Origin: Acinetobacter sp. GSS19
GTDB lineage: Bacteria > Pseudomonadota > Gammaproteobacteria > Pseudomonadales > Moraxellaceae
Length of the DNA stretch: 64,000 nt
Assembly: GCF_028621895.1 (NCBI RefSeq)
Contig: NZ_CP117520.1
Span: 992,001-1,056,000 of the forward strand
Direction of reading: 5' to 3'
Shown here: piece by piece, positions 52,055 to 61,953 of the stretch
How positions within the stretch are numbered: the stretch's first letter is position 1
Layout: every line of letters starts with the position of its first letter
The notes under the pieces: model-generated
Seen by the model: the letters and a program-made list of their open reading frames with translations, nothing else
Told to the model about the DNA's origin: nothing
Database searches by the model: none
Made by a program: the position numbers and the translations under genes

Positions 52055-52468
52055 TTATAGAGCAGCCTTAATTTTTTCAGCAAGTTGCTTGATACGATCT
52101 TGATCACCCATTTGGGCAGCATGCTTACCAAGTTCATGTACCGAGCTTGGAATTAAATGGAAATGTACATGCGGTACAGTTTGACCGGCGCTTGAGCCAG
52201 AGAGTTGCATCAACACAATGCCTTGCGCATCTAAGGCTGTTTCAATGGCTTGTGCAATTCGCTGTACGATTTGAATGGTATAAGCTGCTGCCTCTGCGGG
52301 TAGGTCAAGCAAAGTCATGGCTGGCGTTTTAGGGATGATCAGGGTATGCCCATCTGCTTGTGGCATAATATCCATGAATGCAAGAACCTGCTCATCTTCA
52401 TATACTTTGATGGCAGGGAGTTCACCGCGAATAATTCTTGCAAAAATATTTTGATCATCGTATGCCAT
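52055..52468 (-). CDS. HIT-family nucleotide hydrolase/transferase
   Basis: This 137-residue histidine-triad protein has the active-site HVHFHLIP near residue 98 (H-x-H-x-H). It also has FARIIRGELPA near residue 9 and the GHTLIIPK strand near 40. Members hydrolyse AMP-linked substrates such as adenosine phosphoramidates. It lies 22 bases downstream of the YARHG-protein gene and may share its transcript. No narrower substrate can be claimed. Confidence 0.88.
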   Translation of the reverse strand: MAYDDQNIFARIIRGELPAIKVYEDEQVLAFMDIMPQADGHTLIIPKTPAMTLLDLPAEAAAYTIQIVQRIAQAIETALDAQGIVLMQLSGSSAGQTVPHVHFHLIPSSVHELGKHAAQMGDQDRIKQLAEKIKAAL

Positions 52469-52490
52469 TATTAATTCCTAGAAAGTTGGA

Positions 52491-52760
52491 TTACTTACAG
52501 TTCAATTCTTTCTGACGTGCTTTGATTTCGTCAAGACGTCGTTGCTCTTTCTCGGTAAATTTTGGCTTACTGGTATAACAGTTTTCATTGCCAAACTTTG
52601 CTTTCGCTTCAGGATCTTTAAAACAGAAACCTTTAGAGGCGTAGATGATATTGTAATCATCTTTGAGCTTTTGACATTCTTGCTCCGGCGTTGCGGCTTG
52701 GCTAAGAAATGCCGTCATGCTGGCTAAAACAGCAATCATCGCAACAGCAAATTTATTCAT
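52491..52760 (-). CDS. Small secreted YARHG-domain protein
   Basis: This 89-residue protein has a signal peptide (MNKFAVAMIAVLASMTAFLS, cleaved near SQA) followed by one YARHG-type domain, with the variant IIYASKGFCFKDPE near residues 38-51. FTEKEQRRLDEIKARQ at the C-terminus is typical of that domain. Four Cys in the mature part may form disulfides. The start at 52760 is preceded by GAGGATAG; a longer frame to 52901 overlaps the neighbouring dehydrogenase. YARHG domains are extracellular and of unknown function. Confidence 0.65.
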   Translation of the reverse strand: MNKFAVAMIAVLASMTAFLSQAATPEQECQKLKDDYNIIYASKGFCFKDPEAKAKFGNENCYTSKPKFTEKEQRRLDEIKARQKELNCK

Positions 52761-52842
52761 GAGGCTATCCTCTAAATATTTCAGTGCACATCTGCACACT
52801 TTAAGTATTAGGTTGAATGATTCAATTTTCAATGGCGAATCA

Positions 52843-53715
52843 TTACTCCAATGTAATTTTACTCCAAGATTCATACATTTTGATGGCAGTAGAAAAATCA
52901 CCCGGTTCTTCGGCGAGTGAATTGGCAGCCTGAATAAGACTGTGTGTTAATCCGATCACAGGGGTCGATAGCCTTGCTTCGCGAACCAGATCTTGTGCAA
53001 TTCCTGTATCTTTTGCCAATAAAGAAAGCGCAAATGTAAGAGGAAATTGTCGGTTCAGTACGCGCTGCGGAAAGACACTTTCGGTCACGGCACTTTTACC
53101 ACTCGAGGCATTAATACACTCTAATGCGGCGTTTAAACTGACACCATGGGCTTTTAAGGTGGAGAAGCCTTCTGCAACAGCGCACAAATTTACCGCCATT
53201 AGCATATTGTTCACAGCCTTGACAGCAAATCCAGCGCCAGATTCACCCACATGCTGAATGAGCTTACCCATTGCCTGCATTGCGGGTAAAGCACGTTCGA
53301 AGGCTGTAACATTACCACCCACCATAAAGGTCAATGTGGCATTTTCTGCACCAATCGTTTGTCCGCTGACAGGCGCATCAAGGAAATCCACTTGTTGGGT
53401 TTTGAGAAGTGAGGCGAGTTTTCTGGCTGATTCAGGAACACCACTGGTGCAATCTACCCAGATTGAGCCAGCTTTTAAGGTTAAAGGCGTGATTAATGCT
53501 TCAACATCCTGACTCGTAGGCAAGCAGGAAAAAATCACATCGGCTTGAACGGCCTGTTCGAGTGGTACAGCCTGGGTAGGGTATTCAGCTGCATGTTGTT
53601 CAGCTTTGGCAAAGTTACGGTTCCAGACATAGACCTGTTTAAAATGTTTAGGTAAATGTGCCGCCATACGATAGCCCATGGCACCTAAACCAATAAATGC
53701 GACAGATTGGATCAT
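52843..53715 (-). CDS. 3-hydroxyisobutyrate-dehydrogenase-family NAD(P) oxidoreductase
   Basis: This 290-residue beta-hydroxyacid dehydrogenase has FIGLGAMGYRMAAHL near residue 8 (NAD(P)-binding). DAPVSGQTIGAEN near 115 is the substrate loop, and GFAVKAVNNMLMAV near 160 holds the catalytic Lys. Members act on 3-hydroxyisobutyrate, tartronate semialdehyde or glyoxylate-type substrates. The neighbours give no hint. It is divergent from metZ across 411 bases. Confidence 0.85.
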   Translation of the reverse strand: MIQSVAFIGLGAMGYRMAAHLPKHFKQVYVWNRNFAKAEQHAAEYPTQAVPLEQAVQADVIFSCLPTSQDVEALITPLTLKAGSIWVDCTSGVPESARKLASLLKTQQVDFLDAPVSGQTIGAENATLTFMVGGNVTAFERALPAMQAMGKLIQHVGESGAGFAVKAVNNMLMAVNLCAVAEGFSTLKAHGVSLNAALECINASSGKSAVTESVFPQRVLNRQFPLTFALSLLAKDTGIAQDLVREARLSTPVIGLTHSLIQAANSLAEEPGDFSTAIKMYESWSKITLE

Positions 53716-54126
53716 GTCTGGTCCCTCACAGTAATAAAAAGTTAAGTAATTCTTCGGAATGATGGAATAAATTTAAATCCCAGCATTTTAAATAAAACTG
53801 GTGCTATTAGATTAAATAAAACATTTAACTTTTTGATCAATAGAAATCAACCAAATAATATCCACCTATATCGAATCTTTTCTATTTTATATAAATGCAT
53901 TCATTACATTCATCCCTAGTGGGCGCTGGTAACTGGTTTGAGTAACTCTTGTTCTGATAGCGTGTCGATTGAGCAGATTCGATAATTTAAATTTCTGTAA
54001 GCAATTATGTTGTTCACAGTCTAGACGATATTTTTATATTTTACCTTGACCTGCAATACATCCGGCGCTCAAAATGTTGGCAGTTTTTATATCAGCAGTC
54101 CTACAGACTGAATCAGAGTAGTAGAC
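53716..54126. other. 411-base divergent spacer before metZ
   Basis: No ORF or recognisable riboswitch is seen. A CAGTC/GACTG inverted repeat (around CTACA) lies just upstream of the metZ start near 54098-54112. Promoters for both flanking genes are expected here. Confidence 0.45.
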
Positions 54127-55314
54127 ATGAGCCAACAAGACGATTTTGATTATCAACTCGATACCTTAGCTATCCGTACCGGCCATACCCGCAGTTTTGA
54201 AGGTGAGCATGGAGAACCTATCTTCCTGACATCTTCCTTTGTGTATGCCAATGCGGCGGAAGCTGCAGCCAAGTTTTCTGGTCAGGTTCCTGGCAACATC
54301 TACTCGCGTTTTACTAATCCAACTGTAGCCATGTTCGAAAAACGTCTTGCTGCACTTGAAGGTGCAGAGCGAGCCGTTGCAACCAGTTCCGGGATGGCTG
54401 CGATTCTTGCAGTGGCTATGGCTTATTTAAAAGCTGGTGACCATGTCATTTGCTCACGTGCGGTATTTGGTTCGACAGTTTCTTTATTTGAAAAATATAT
54501 TGCCAAATTTGGCGTCGCAGTTGATTTTGTTGATTTAACCGATGTTGAGGCATGGAAACAAGCGGTTCGTCCAGAGACCAAATTACTCTTTGTTGAGTCT
54601 CCATCGAATCCGCTAGCGGAAATTGCGGATATTCAGGCCTTAGCTGATGTCGCTCATGCCAACGGTGCTTTGCTGGCAATTGACAACAGTTTCTGTACAC
54701 CTATTTTGCAGCAACCTCTAAAATTTGGTGCGGATTTAGTGATTTACTCGGCAACTAAATATTTAGATGGCCAAGGTCGGGCTTTGGGTGGTGCCGTTGT
54801 CGGCAAACATCAGTTACTTGAAGAAGTCTTTGGTATGGTGCGTACTTTGGGACCTTCAATGAGTCCATTCAATGCCTGGGTATTCTTAAAAGGTCTGGAA
54901 ACCTTGAAGCTTCGCATGAAAGCCCACTCTGAAAGCGCACAAAAATTAGCAGAATGGTTAAGTCAGCATGATAAGGTGGAAAAAGTTTATTATGCTGGTT
55001 TGCCAACTCATATTGGTCATGAACTAGCGGCAAAACAACAAAATGGCTTTGGTGGGATCGTTTCTTTTGAGGTGAAAGGTGGTCGTGAAGGGGCTTGGAC
55101 CGTGATTGATCATACTCAATTTATTTCGATTACTGGTAACTTGGGTGATGTGAAATCAACCATTACTCATCCGGCGACCACAACCCATGGCAAACTTTCC
55201 GCTGAGGCAAAAGAAGCAGCCGGTATTCGTGAAGGTCTCATCCGTGTTTCGGTTGGCCTTGAAGATATTGATGATATTATCCGCGATTTATCTCGTGGTT
55301 TAGCATTAATCTGA
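54127..55314 (+). CDS. metZ: O-succinylhomoserine sulfhydrylase
   Basis: This 395-residue PLP enzyme of the Cys/Met metabolism family turns O-succinylhomoserine plus sulfide into homocysteine (direct sulfhydrylation). [23 protein letters not shown] near residue 59, FVESPSNP near 157, and [11 protein letters not shown] near 204 with the PLP Lys are conserved. Length fits MetZ. Close relatives are cystathionine gamma-synthases; the assignment rests on overall resemblance to pseudomonad MetZ. ybaB follows after 26 bases. Confidence 0.9.
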   Translation: MSQQDDFDYQLDTLAIRTGHTRSFEGEHGEPIFLTSSFVYANAAEAAAKFSGQVPGNIYSRFTNPTVAMFEKRLAALEGAERAVATSSGMAAILAVAMAYLKAGDHVICSRAVFGSTVSLFEKYIAKFGVAVDFVDLTDVEAWKQAVRPETKLLFVESPSNPLAEIADIQALADVAHANGALLAIDNSFCTPILQQPLKFGADLVIYSATKYLDGQGRALGGAVVGKHQLLEEVFGMVRTLGPSMSPFNAWVFLKGLETLKLRMKAHSESAQKLAEWLSQHDKVEKVYYAGLPTHIGHELAAKQQNGFGGIVSFEVKGGREGAWTVIDHTQFISITGNLGDVKSTITHPATTTHGKLSAEAKEAAGIREGLIRVSVGLEDIDDIIRDLSRGLALI

Positions 55315-55340
55315 TTGGATCATTTTGTTCGGAGAAAATT

Positions 55341-55670
55341 ATGAACATTAATATGTTGATGCAACAAGCTCAGCGCATGCAAAAAGAAATGGAAAGCAAC
55401 GTTAAAAAAGCCAAAGAAGAGCTTGCGCAAACGGAAGTTCAGGCTGAAGCCGGTGGTGGTCTGGTTAAAGTGACCATGACCTGCCGTTATGTGGTGAAGC
55501 GTATTGAAATCAATCCTGAACTTTTACAGGATGAACCAGACATGATTGAGGATCTGATTGCTGCAGCGATCAATGATGCTTCGCGTCAGGTTGAGCTTAT
55601 TGCAGATGAAAAAATGAAAGCGGCCAATAGCGGTATGGGCTTGCCACCTGGTTTAGCTGGCTTATTCTAA
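55341..55670 (+). CDS. ybaB: YbaB/EbfC nucleoid-associated protein
   Basis: This 109-residue DNA-binding protein forms dimers and is commonly co-encoded with rec[17 protein letters not shown] at the N-terminus is helical, [19 protein letters not shown] near 45 and the C-terminal [10 protein letters not shown] are typical. The usual partner dnaX is not upstream here; metZ is. It lies 12 bases before recR. Confidence 0.93.
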   Translation: MNINMLMQQAQRMQKEMESNVKKAKEELAQTEVQAEAGGGLVKVTMTCRYVVKRIEINPELLQDEPDMIEDLIAAAINDASRQVELIADEKMKAANSGMGLPPGLAGLF

Positions 55671-55682
55671 GGATAACGTAAC

Positions 55683-56279
55683 GTGTTTAGTGATCGTTTT
55701 GATCAACTTGTACAAGCACTGCGTATTTTGCCAAGCGTTGGGCCTAAATCAGCACAACGCATGGCATTGCATTTACTGATGAAAAACCGTGAAGGTGCAG
55801 TAGGGCTAGCACAGGCTTTAAATGAAGCGACATCGTATATTCATGAGTGTTCGATTTGCCATTCTTTGACCGAACATGAGATTTGCGACATTTGTGCATC
55901 ACCAGAACGTGATGATCAGCTGTTATGTGTGGTTGAATCACCCTCAGATGTAATGGCGATTGAGCAGAGTGGCAGCTTTAAAGGTAAATATCACGTTCTT
56001 GGTGGACATCTTTCACCACTTGATGGAATTGGACCAGAAGAAATTGGTATTCCTTATCTGATTCAGCGATTGGCGCAAGGCAATATCCGAGAGGTAATCT
56101 TGGCAACCAATGCTACGGTTGAGGGGCAAGCAACAGCACATTATCTGGTGGAAGCAACCAAGCATTTGGCAGTCCACATGACTCGAATTGCACAGGGTGT
56201 TCCGCAAGGGGGAGAACTGGAATATGTCGATAGTCATACGCTCAGCCAGGCTGTACACAACCGAATGCGCATGAAATAA
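55683..56279 (+). CDS. recR: Recombination protein RecR
   Basis: This 198-residue RecFOR-pathway protein loads RecA at gaps. It has an N-terminal helix-hairpin-helix (LPSVGPKSAQRMA near 17), a zinc finger CSICHSLTEHEICDIC near residue 57, and a Toprim domain (VVESPSDVMAIE near 83) before a Walker-B-like C-terminus. The start is GTG at 55683. It is co-transcribed with ybaB. Confidence 0.95.
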   Translation: MFSDRFDQLVQALRILPSVGPKSAQRMALHLLMKNREGAVGLAQALNEATSYIHECSICHSLTEHEICDICASPERDDQLLCVVESPSDVMAIEQSGSFKGKYHVLGGHLSPLDGIGPEEIGIPYLIQRLAQGNIREVILATNATVEGQATAHYLVEATKHLAVHMTRIAQGVPQGGELEYVDSHTLSQAVHNRMRMK

Positions 56280-56652
56280 GCATTCGGTTAGCCTTTATTC
56301 TAAAATGGAAAAATTGAACATATATTCAAAAAATAGTTTGGTTAGTCTATGAATTTATTAGAAAAATAAACCAATGAGATCTTTTATTTGCACAAGAATG
56401 GTGCTTTTATGAGATTGGAAGTCATTTTTATTTAAATTGAAGTCTTTCGAATTAATCCTGCTTTCTGAATAAAATAAACAATAAATCAATCACTTAAAAG
56501 GTGATTTAATTTTGGTTAAATGAGATTTTTCATCTTCTTAATAATCTCCTGGATCGATGGTTCTGATGGATAAACTAGAAATAAATTAGAGTTAAATGTT
56601 ATAACTATCTCATCCAAGAGGGCGTTTTTCCTCGTTTTTGATTTGCACCGTT
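56280..56652. other. AT-rich spacer between recR and rnd
   Basis: About 370 bases carry no ORF or hairpin that I can support. The AT-rich sequence should contain the rnd promoter. Confidence 0.45.
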
Positions 56653-57795
56653 ATGTTTAGATTTGTCCAACACCAGAGTGACCTTGCTGAAGTATTGTCT
56701 TTGATGGATCAATACCCGATTTATGGTCTTGATACCGAATTTATTAAGGTAGACACCTTATGGCCAAAACTCGGGGTTTTTCAAATTAATATTGCGGAAC
56801 AGATTTTCTTACTTGATGGAACCACACTCGATTTAACTGAACTCTGGGATAAAATTTTTCAGGCCAAATTGAATATTTTCCATGCTTGTGGTGAGGATAT
56901 TGATCTCATCTATCATTATGCACAAAAAAAGCAACTCGATAATGTGTTTGATACCCAAGTGGGGATGTCTTTTTTAGGGCATGGCCTGCAGATCAGTTAT
57001 CAAAATGCGCTGAAACTGTTTTTAGATATTGAAATTGATAAAGATCAGACCCGTTCAGATTGGCTGGCACGACCTTTAACCGCACAACAGCTCAGTTATG
57101 CTGCGAATGATGTGTTTTATCTGATGAAACTCGCGGATAAGATCAAACAGGATTTAATCTCCAAGCAGCTGTATGACTTTGTATTGGAAGATTGCACGAA
57201 TTTGACTCGTGAAATTGCCAGTGAAACTCCATTAAAAGATTTATATTTAGATGTTGGGAATTATCGACATTCTCGTCGTCAATTGATGCAATTGCAACAG
57301 TTGAGTGTCTGGCGCGAGCAGATGGTTAAAGCCTTGAATCAGCCGCGCAGCTTTATTCTGAAAAACTCGACCATGATTGATTTGGTGGAAAAAAATCCGC
57401 GTAATCAGTTTCAATTATCGCAAGTCAAAGATATTCGTCCGAATATTATCCGTGAACATGGCAAAACTATTCTGGATCTGTTGAAATTTTTACCTGACGC
57501 TGAATATTGGCCATTGCGTATGGCACGGCCGATCCGTCATTCTTCTCAGGATGTGGGCAGTAAAGTCAATTTGCTATTACAACAGGTCAGCGATGATATT
57601 ACGGTGCCCAAAGAAGTTCTATTGCGCAAAAAGTGGTTAAATGCCATCTATCAGCATGTGGTATTCCACGGAGATGAGCAAGACCTGCCGGATTATCTTC
57701 TCGGCTGGCGCTATGATTTGTTGACCAAACCACTTGTTGAAATTTTACATGCCGATGAAAATTATTTATCGACACAGATGCAAGTGGCAGAATAG
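56653..57795 (+). CDS. rnd: Ribonuclease D
   Basis: This 380-residue 3'-to-5' exoribonuclease trims tRNA and other stable RNA ends. The DEDD exonuclease motifs are YGLDTEF near residue 25, HACGEDIDLI near 78, DTQVGMSFLG near 100 and AANDVFYLMKL near 155. HRDC-type helical domains follow, with QLSQVKDIRP near 255. The ATG at 56653 is chosen over an in-frame TTG at 56638. ycgL lies downstream beyond a terminator-like hairpin. Confidence 0.93.
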   Translation: MFRFVQHQSDLAEVLSLMDQYPIYGLDTEFIKVDTLWPKLGVFQINIAEQIFLLDGTTLDLTELWDKIFQAKLNIFHACGEDIDLIYHYAQKKQLDNVFDTQVGMSFLGHGLQISYQNALKLFLDIEIDKDQTRSDWLARPLTAQQLSYAANDVFYLMKLADKIKQDLISKQLYDFVLEDCTNLTREIASETPLKDLYLDVGNYRHSRRQLMQLQQLSVWREQMVKALNQPRSFILKNSTMIDLVEKNPRNQFQLSQVKDIRPNIIREHGKTILDLLKFLPDAEYWPLRMARPIRHSSQDVGSKVNLLLQQVSDDITVPKEVLLRKKWLNAIYQHVVFHGDEQDLPDYLLGWRYDLLTKPLVEILHADENYLSTQMQVAE

Positions 57796-57804
57796 GATTT
57801 CTTT

Positions 57805-57866
57805 AAAAAGCCCAATAAAAACGTGACAGTTGTGTTCACAAAGGCTAATGTCTCGGGCTTTTTTTT
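57805..57866 (+). terminator. Possible terminator after rnd
   Basis: AAAAAGCCC and GGGCTTTTTT pair over a long loop that itself holds GTGA/TCAC; a T-run follows. The long loop makes it less certain. Confidence 0.5.
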
Positions 57867-57909
57867 CATGTATGCTGTGACAAGTGTTTTATGAGTTGGT
57901 ATAGCCAAA

Positions 57910-58221
57910 ATGCATTGTGATATTTATCGATCAAGCAAAAAAGATGAAATGTACATTTACATTGCACGTCCGAACCACCCGAATGAGGACGTAGATCATG
58001 ACAACCCATTTGGTGATGTTGTACCAGAAGCCATCCGCACTGCCTTCGGTCGTGCCAGTTTTGTGATGCATTTACAGTTGAGTGAGAGCCGCAAGCTGGC
58101 GCGTGCCAATGTACTGCATGTGATGGATTCTTTGCAGACTAAAGGATTCTTTATCCAGTTGCCACCTGAAGGCTTGATTAATCCAAACGCCGTAGCGCCA
58201 GAGGGTCTGCGTGGTGCTTGA
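57910..58221 (+). CDS. ycgL: YcgL-domain protein
   Basis: This 103-residue protein of the YcgL family starts [18 protein letters not shown] and has [21 protein letters not shown] near residues 45-65. Function is unknown; it is often next to rnd, as here. Its 3' end overlaps the next gene's GTG start by 11 bases, suggesting coupled translation. Confidence 0.88.
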   Translation: MHCDIYRSSKKDEMYIYIARPNHPNEDVDHDNPFGDVVPEAIRTAFGRASFVMHLQLSESRKLARANVLHVMDSLQTKGFFIQLPPEGLINPNAVAPEGLRGA

Positions 58222-58612
58222 TTCATTTGCTGGCATCTGGGCAAGTGTGACCGGCATCTTAGATACTATCCCAGAGGATAGTATCGCGGTCACGGTCTAT
58301 CTGATGGGATCAGTGATCCTGTTATGGTGCTGGTATGCGATTGTTAAGCGTTTACCTCAACCCTTGGGTAGCATCAGTTGGATCGTGTTATTCGCCATTT
58401 TGCTGACACCAACAGTCTCTGATGGCAATAATGCAGCGATCGCACCTGCGATCTTTGGTTTATTATTTGGTGTAGTCACCAAGCAAACGTTACTGATCTG
58501 GTTGAACTTATCTGTTATTTTGTTTGTAATCGGTTTGGGTTTGTTGCTTGGCTATTACTGGTCTAAATATACTGCGACACGCAAGGCTATAAAGAAAATT
58601 CCACCACTCTAA
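58211..58612 (+). CDS. Small integral membrane protein
   Basis: This 133-residue protein has three to four hydrophobic helices, at about residues 25-42, 52-66, 75-90 and 95-115, and a basic C-terminus. It begins with GTG inside ycgL. No family is recognised; it is probably an inner-membrane protein. It is 14 bases ahead of the MoxR ATPase gene, so it may belong with that pair, which is inference. Confidence 0.65.
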   Translation: MVLDSFAGIWASVTGILDTIPEDSIAVTVYLMGSVILLWCWYAIVKRLPQPLGSISWIVLFAILLTPTVSDGNNAAIAPAIFGLLFGVVTKQTLLIWLNLSVILFVIGLGLLLGYYWSKYTATRKAIKKIPPL

Positions 58613-58626
58613 AAATAGGTGAGTAT

Positions 58627-59478
58627 ATGTCTGTAGATGTACAACAATTTTCAGGAACTGACCAATACATCGCAACAGACAGCCTTCAACTGGCCGTGAA
58701 AGCCGCACGAACATTGCAAAAACCTTTACTGATTAAAGGTGAGCCGGGGACCGGAAAAACCTTACTAGCGGAACAAGTCGCAAAAAGTCTTGGACTGAAA
58801 TTGATAACTTGGCATATCAAGTCCACTACAAAAGCCCAGCAGGGGCTGTATGAGTATGATGCAGTATCCCGATTGCGCGATAGTCAGCTCGGTCATGCAC
58901 AAGTTCATGAAATTAAAAATTATATTAAACCTGGCAAGCTATGGGAGGCATTTACCAGTCCGCAACGCTGTGTATTGCTGATTGATGAAATTGATAAGGC
59001 GGACATCGAATTTCCTAATGATTTGCTGCACGAACTCGACCGTATGTCATTTTATGTGTATGAGACCAGCGAAACTATTCAGGCGATTCACCGACCCATT
59101 GTGATTATTACTTCTAACAATGAGAAACAGCTCCCTGACGCCTTTTTGCGTCGCTGTTTTTTTCATTACATTGAATTTCCTGACGAAGCCACGATGCGTC
59201 AGATTGTTGAGCTACATTTCCCTCATATCTCGGTAACTTTGCTCCAACAGGCTTTGCAAATCTTCTTTCAGTTACGCCAAATTCCAGGGTTGAAGAAACG
59301 GCCCTCTACTTCAGAACTGATTGACTGGTTGACCCTCATTATGGCAGATGAATTGCCTGAACAGGTGTTGCATCAACATGATCAGAGCAAAGTCATTCCA
59401 CCACTCTACGGTGCCTTGATTAAGAATGAACAGGACCTACAGCTGCTGGAACGTTTAGCTTTTTTAGCTCGACGTTAG
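58627..59478 (+). CDS. MoxR-type AAA+ ATPase
   Basis: This 283-residue AAA+ ATPase has GEPGTGKT (Walker A) near residue 38, LLIDEIDKAD (Walker B) near 118, IITSNNEKQLPDAFLRRC (sensor 1 and Arg finger) near 158 and a helical lid. MoxR-family proteins work with VWA proteins as metal- or cofactor-inserting or assembly chaperones. The VWA partner follows at 10 bases. The client is unknown. Confidence 0.88.
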   Translation: MSVDVQQFSGTDQYIATDSLQLAVKAARTLQKPLLIKGEPGTGKTLLAEQVAKSLGLKLITWHIKSTTKAQQGLYEYDAVSRLRDSQLGHAQVHEIKNYIKPGKLWEAFTSPQRCVLLIDEIDKADIEFPNDLLHELDRMSFYVYETSETIQAIHRPIVIITSNNEKQLPDAFLRRCFFHYIEFPDEATMRQIVELHFPHISVTLLQQALQIFFQLRQIPGLKKRPSTSELIDWLTLIMADELPEQVLHQHDQSKVIPPLYGALIKNEQDLQLLERLAFLARR

Positions 59479-59488
59479 AGCTTATCAC

Positions 59489-60676
59489 ATGTTTGTACGG
59501 TTATTTTATACCTTGCGCAAATATGGCGTACCGGTGACTACACGTGAGCTTATCGATTTAAATCAAGCGACTCACCTCGGCGTTGTCTTTGCCAATCAGA
59601 ATGAATTTTATCAATTGGCGCGTACGATTCTGGTCAAGGATGAACGGTATTTCGATAAATTTGACCGAGCTATGCAGGATTATTTTCATGGCTTGGCATC
59701 ACTGGATACTGAGCAATTCTTGCAACAGTTACAGCAGCTGCCAGCAGAATGGTTTGATCTCGAGTTGGCGGAAAAGCAGCTCAGTGCGGATCAGCGTCAA
59801 GTTCTTGCCAAAGCAGATACATTACAAGGTCTTCTAGAGCTGTTGGAACAGCGCCTGCGTGAACAGCAACATAAACATCTGGGTGGTAACCGGATGATAG
59901 GCACAGCGGGCACATCGCCTTTTGGTGCTTATGGTGATCATCCTGAAGGTGTACGCATCGCTGGCCCTGGACGCAAGCGTTCGGCAGTCAAGGTATGGGA
60001 GCAGCGACGTTACCGGGATCTGGATGATGAACAGATTCTGAGCTCACGTCAGATTCAGTTAGTCTTGCGTCATTTGCGAAAATTTGCCCGGCAAGGTGCA
60101 GCAGATGAATTTGATTTGGAGAATACCATTCGGGAAACTGCAAAACAGGGATTGCTCCAAGTGCAAATGCAGCCTCAACGACGTAACCGGATCAAAGTAT
60201 TGATGCTGTTTGACGTCGGTGGTTCTATGGATGCGCACATTGCTGAATGTGAACAACTATTCAGTGCAGCTAAAGCAGAGTTTGCTCATCTGGAATATTT
60301 TTATTTACATAACTGTCTCTATGATTATGTCTGGAAAGACAATACACGTCGCTCCAGCACGCGTATGAATACATGGGATTTACTGCATACTTATGGGCAA
60401 GACTATCGGGTGATTGTCGTAGGGGATGCCAGTATGGCACCTTATGAGCTCTTGGTCGCAGGTGGCTCGGTCGAGTATATGAATACTGAATCTGGTGAAA
60501 TGTGGTTACATCGCTTGCGGCAACATTTTGTCAAAACTGCATGGCTAAATCCGGAACCAAAAAATTACTGGTCTCATACGTGCACGATTGGCCTGATTCA
60601 GCAGATTTTTGAAGATCATATGTATCCCATGACCTTGAGTGGAATTGAGGATATGACACGTTATTTAGCACGTTAA
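59489..60676 (+). CDS. CoxE-type VWA-domain protein
   Basis: This 395-residue cytoplasmic protein has a C-terminal VWA domain with a MIDAS motif, [11 protein letters not shown], near residue 240. The N-terminal half is helical and charged. Matching MoxR-CoxE pairs help maturation of enzymes such as CO dehydrogenase elsewhere; no such target is present in this window. It lies 10 bases behind the MoxR gene and 16 bases before the trpB-like gene. Confidence 0.87.
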   Translation: MFVRLFYTLRKYGVPVTTRELIDLNQATHLGVVFANQNEFYQLARTILVKDERYFDKFDRAMQDYFHGLASLDTEQFLQQLQQLPAEWFDLELAEKQLSADQRQVLAKADTLQGLLELLEQRLREQQHKHLGGNRMIGTAGTSPFGAYGDHPEGVRIAGPGRKRSAVKVWEQRRYRDLDDEQILSSRQIQLVLRHLRKFARQGAADEFDLENTIRETAKQGLLQVQMQPQRRNRIKVLMLFDVGGSMDAHIAECEQLFSAAKAEFAHLEYFYLHNCLYDYVWKDNTRRSSTRMNTWDLLHTYGQDYRVIVVGDASMAPYELLVAGGSVEYMNTESGEMWLHRLRQHFVKTAWLNPEPKNYWSHTCTIGLIQQIFEDHMYPMTLSGIEDMTRYLAR

Positions 60677-60692
60677 TTTCTCAGGGGGGAAT

Positions 60693-61898
60693 ATGCAACA
60701 TCAAATCAATGGTATCGCTTTGCCGAACGAAGAAGGTTTTTTTGGTGAGTACGGTGGTCAGTTTATTCCACCTCACTTAAAAGAGGCCATGGATGACATC
60801 AATCAAGCCTATGAAGAAATCCGTCATATGCCGGAATTTCAGCAGGAACTTGCTGACCTGTTTGCCCATTACGTCGGTCGACCAAGTCCATTGTTTCATG
60901 CAAAACGCTTATCAGATCAACTCGGTGGCGCTCAGATTTATCTGAAACGTGAAGATCTTAACCATACAGGTGCACATAAAATCAATCACTGTCTAGGTGA
61001 AGCCCTATTGGCGAAATATATGGGTAAAAGTAAGGTGATTGCCGAGACTGGTGCCGGACAGCATGGTGTGGCCTTAGCAACCGCGTGTGCATTGGTAGGT
61101 ATCCCTTGTGAAATTCATATGGGGCAAGTGGATATCGAAAAAGAACACCCGAATGTGGTGAAAATGAAGATTCTGGGTGCCAATCTGATTTCAGTAACCC
61201 GTGGTACTGCAACACTGAAAGATGCGGTAGATAGTGCATTTGAAGAATACCTGAAAGACCCGAAGAACTATATTTATGCAATTGGCTCAGTGGTGGGGCC
61301 GCATCCATTTCCGAAAATGGTTCGTGACTTCCAATCCATTATTGGAGATGAAATTAAGGTCCAAGCCAACGAACGTTTTGGCCAGAATCCGGATTATGTC
61401 GTGGCCTGTGTCGGTGGTGGATCAAATGCCATGGGGGCATTTACGGCATTCTTAAATGAGCCTGATGTGAAATTAGTGGGAGTTGAGCCGGCAGGACATG
61501 GTTTGGATACCGATATGCACTCTGCTTCACTCACTTTGGGTAAACCAGGTCAATTACATGGTATGGCGTGTTATGTATTAGAAGATGAACATGGTGAACC
61601 CTTACCGGTACATTCGATTGCTTCAGGACTCGATTATCCGGGTGTAGGTCCTCAGCATAGTTTCCTGAAAGATATCGGACGCGTGGAATACACTACAGCA
61701 ACGGATGAAGAGTGCCTGAATGCCTTTATGACCTTGTCTCGTGTTGAAGGAATTGTTCCTGCTTTAGAGAGTTCTCACGCCGTTGCGTGGGCTTTACGTG
61801 AAGCGCCAAAAATGGCGAAAGACATTAAAATTGTGGTGAATCTATCGGGTCGTGGTGATAAAGATGCGGATTATGTTGCGCAAAAATTAGGTCTGTAA
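60693..61898 (+). CDS. trpB: Tryptophan synthase beta-like PLP enzyme, without trpA
   Basis: This 401-residue PLP enzyme of the TrpB family would join indole and serine to make tryptophan. HTGAHKINH holds the PLP Lys96, AETGAGQHG holds Glu118 (equivalent to E. coli Glu109), and GGGSNAMG near 235 is the phosphate site. [16 protein letters not shown] near 310 also fits. The residue after the PLP Lys is Ile, where canonical TrpB has Thr or Val. There is no trpA next to it; instead it follows the MoxR/VWA pair at 16 bases. It may be the second TrpB of the cell, perhaps using free indole or another nucleophile. Confidence 0.88.
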   Translation: MQHQINGIALPNEEGFFGEYGGQFIPPHLKEAMDDINQAYEEIRHMPEFQQELADLFAHYVGRPSPLFHAKRLSDQLGGAQIYLKREDLNHTGAHKINHCLGEALLAKYMGKSKVIAETGAGQHGVALATACALVGIPCEIHMGQVDIEKEHPNVVKMKILGANLISVTRGTATLKDAVDSAFEEYLKDPKNYIYAIGSVVGPHPFPKMVRDFQSIIGDEIKVQANERFGQNPDYVVACVGGGSNAMGAFTAFLNEPDVKLVGVEPAGHGLDTDMHSASLTLGKPGQLHGMACYVLEDEHGEPLPVHSIASGLDYPGVGPQHSFLKDIGRVEYTTATDEECLNAFMTLSRVEGIVPALESSHAVAWALREAPKMAKDIKIVVNLSGRGDKDADYVAQKLGL

Positions 61899-61907
61899 GG
61901 TCTCAAA

Positions 61908-61940
61908 AAATCTAAGGCATTTTGATAGTGCCTTAGATTT
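61908..61940. terminator. Bidirectional terminator
   Basis: AAATCTAAGGCA and TGCCTTAGATTT are perfect 12-base arms with a 9-base loop between convergent trpB and the CBS gene. The T-run is better on the minus strand. Confidence 0.82.
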
Positions 61941-61953
61941 AATAGATTTGTGA

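Noticed and set aside
53716..54126. SAM riboswitch upstream of metZ
   Set aside because: None of the conserved SAM aptamer blocks could be found; only a small inverted repeat near the start.
58211..60676. Idea that the MoxR/VWA genes form a phage-defence system
   Set aside because: MoxR/VWA pairs are common chaperone modules; there is no nuclease, protease or other effector gene and no mobile context.
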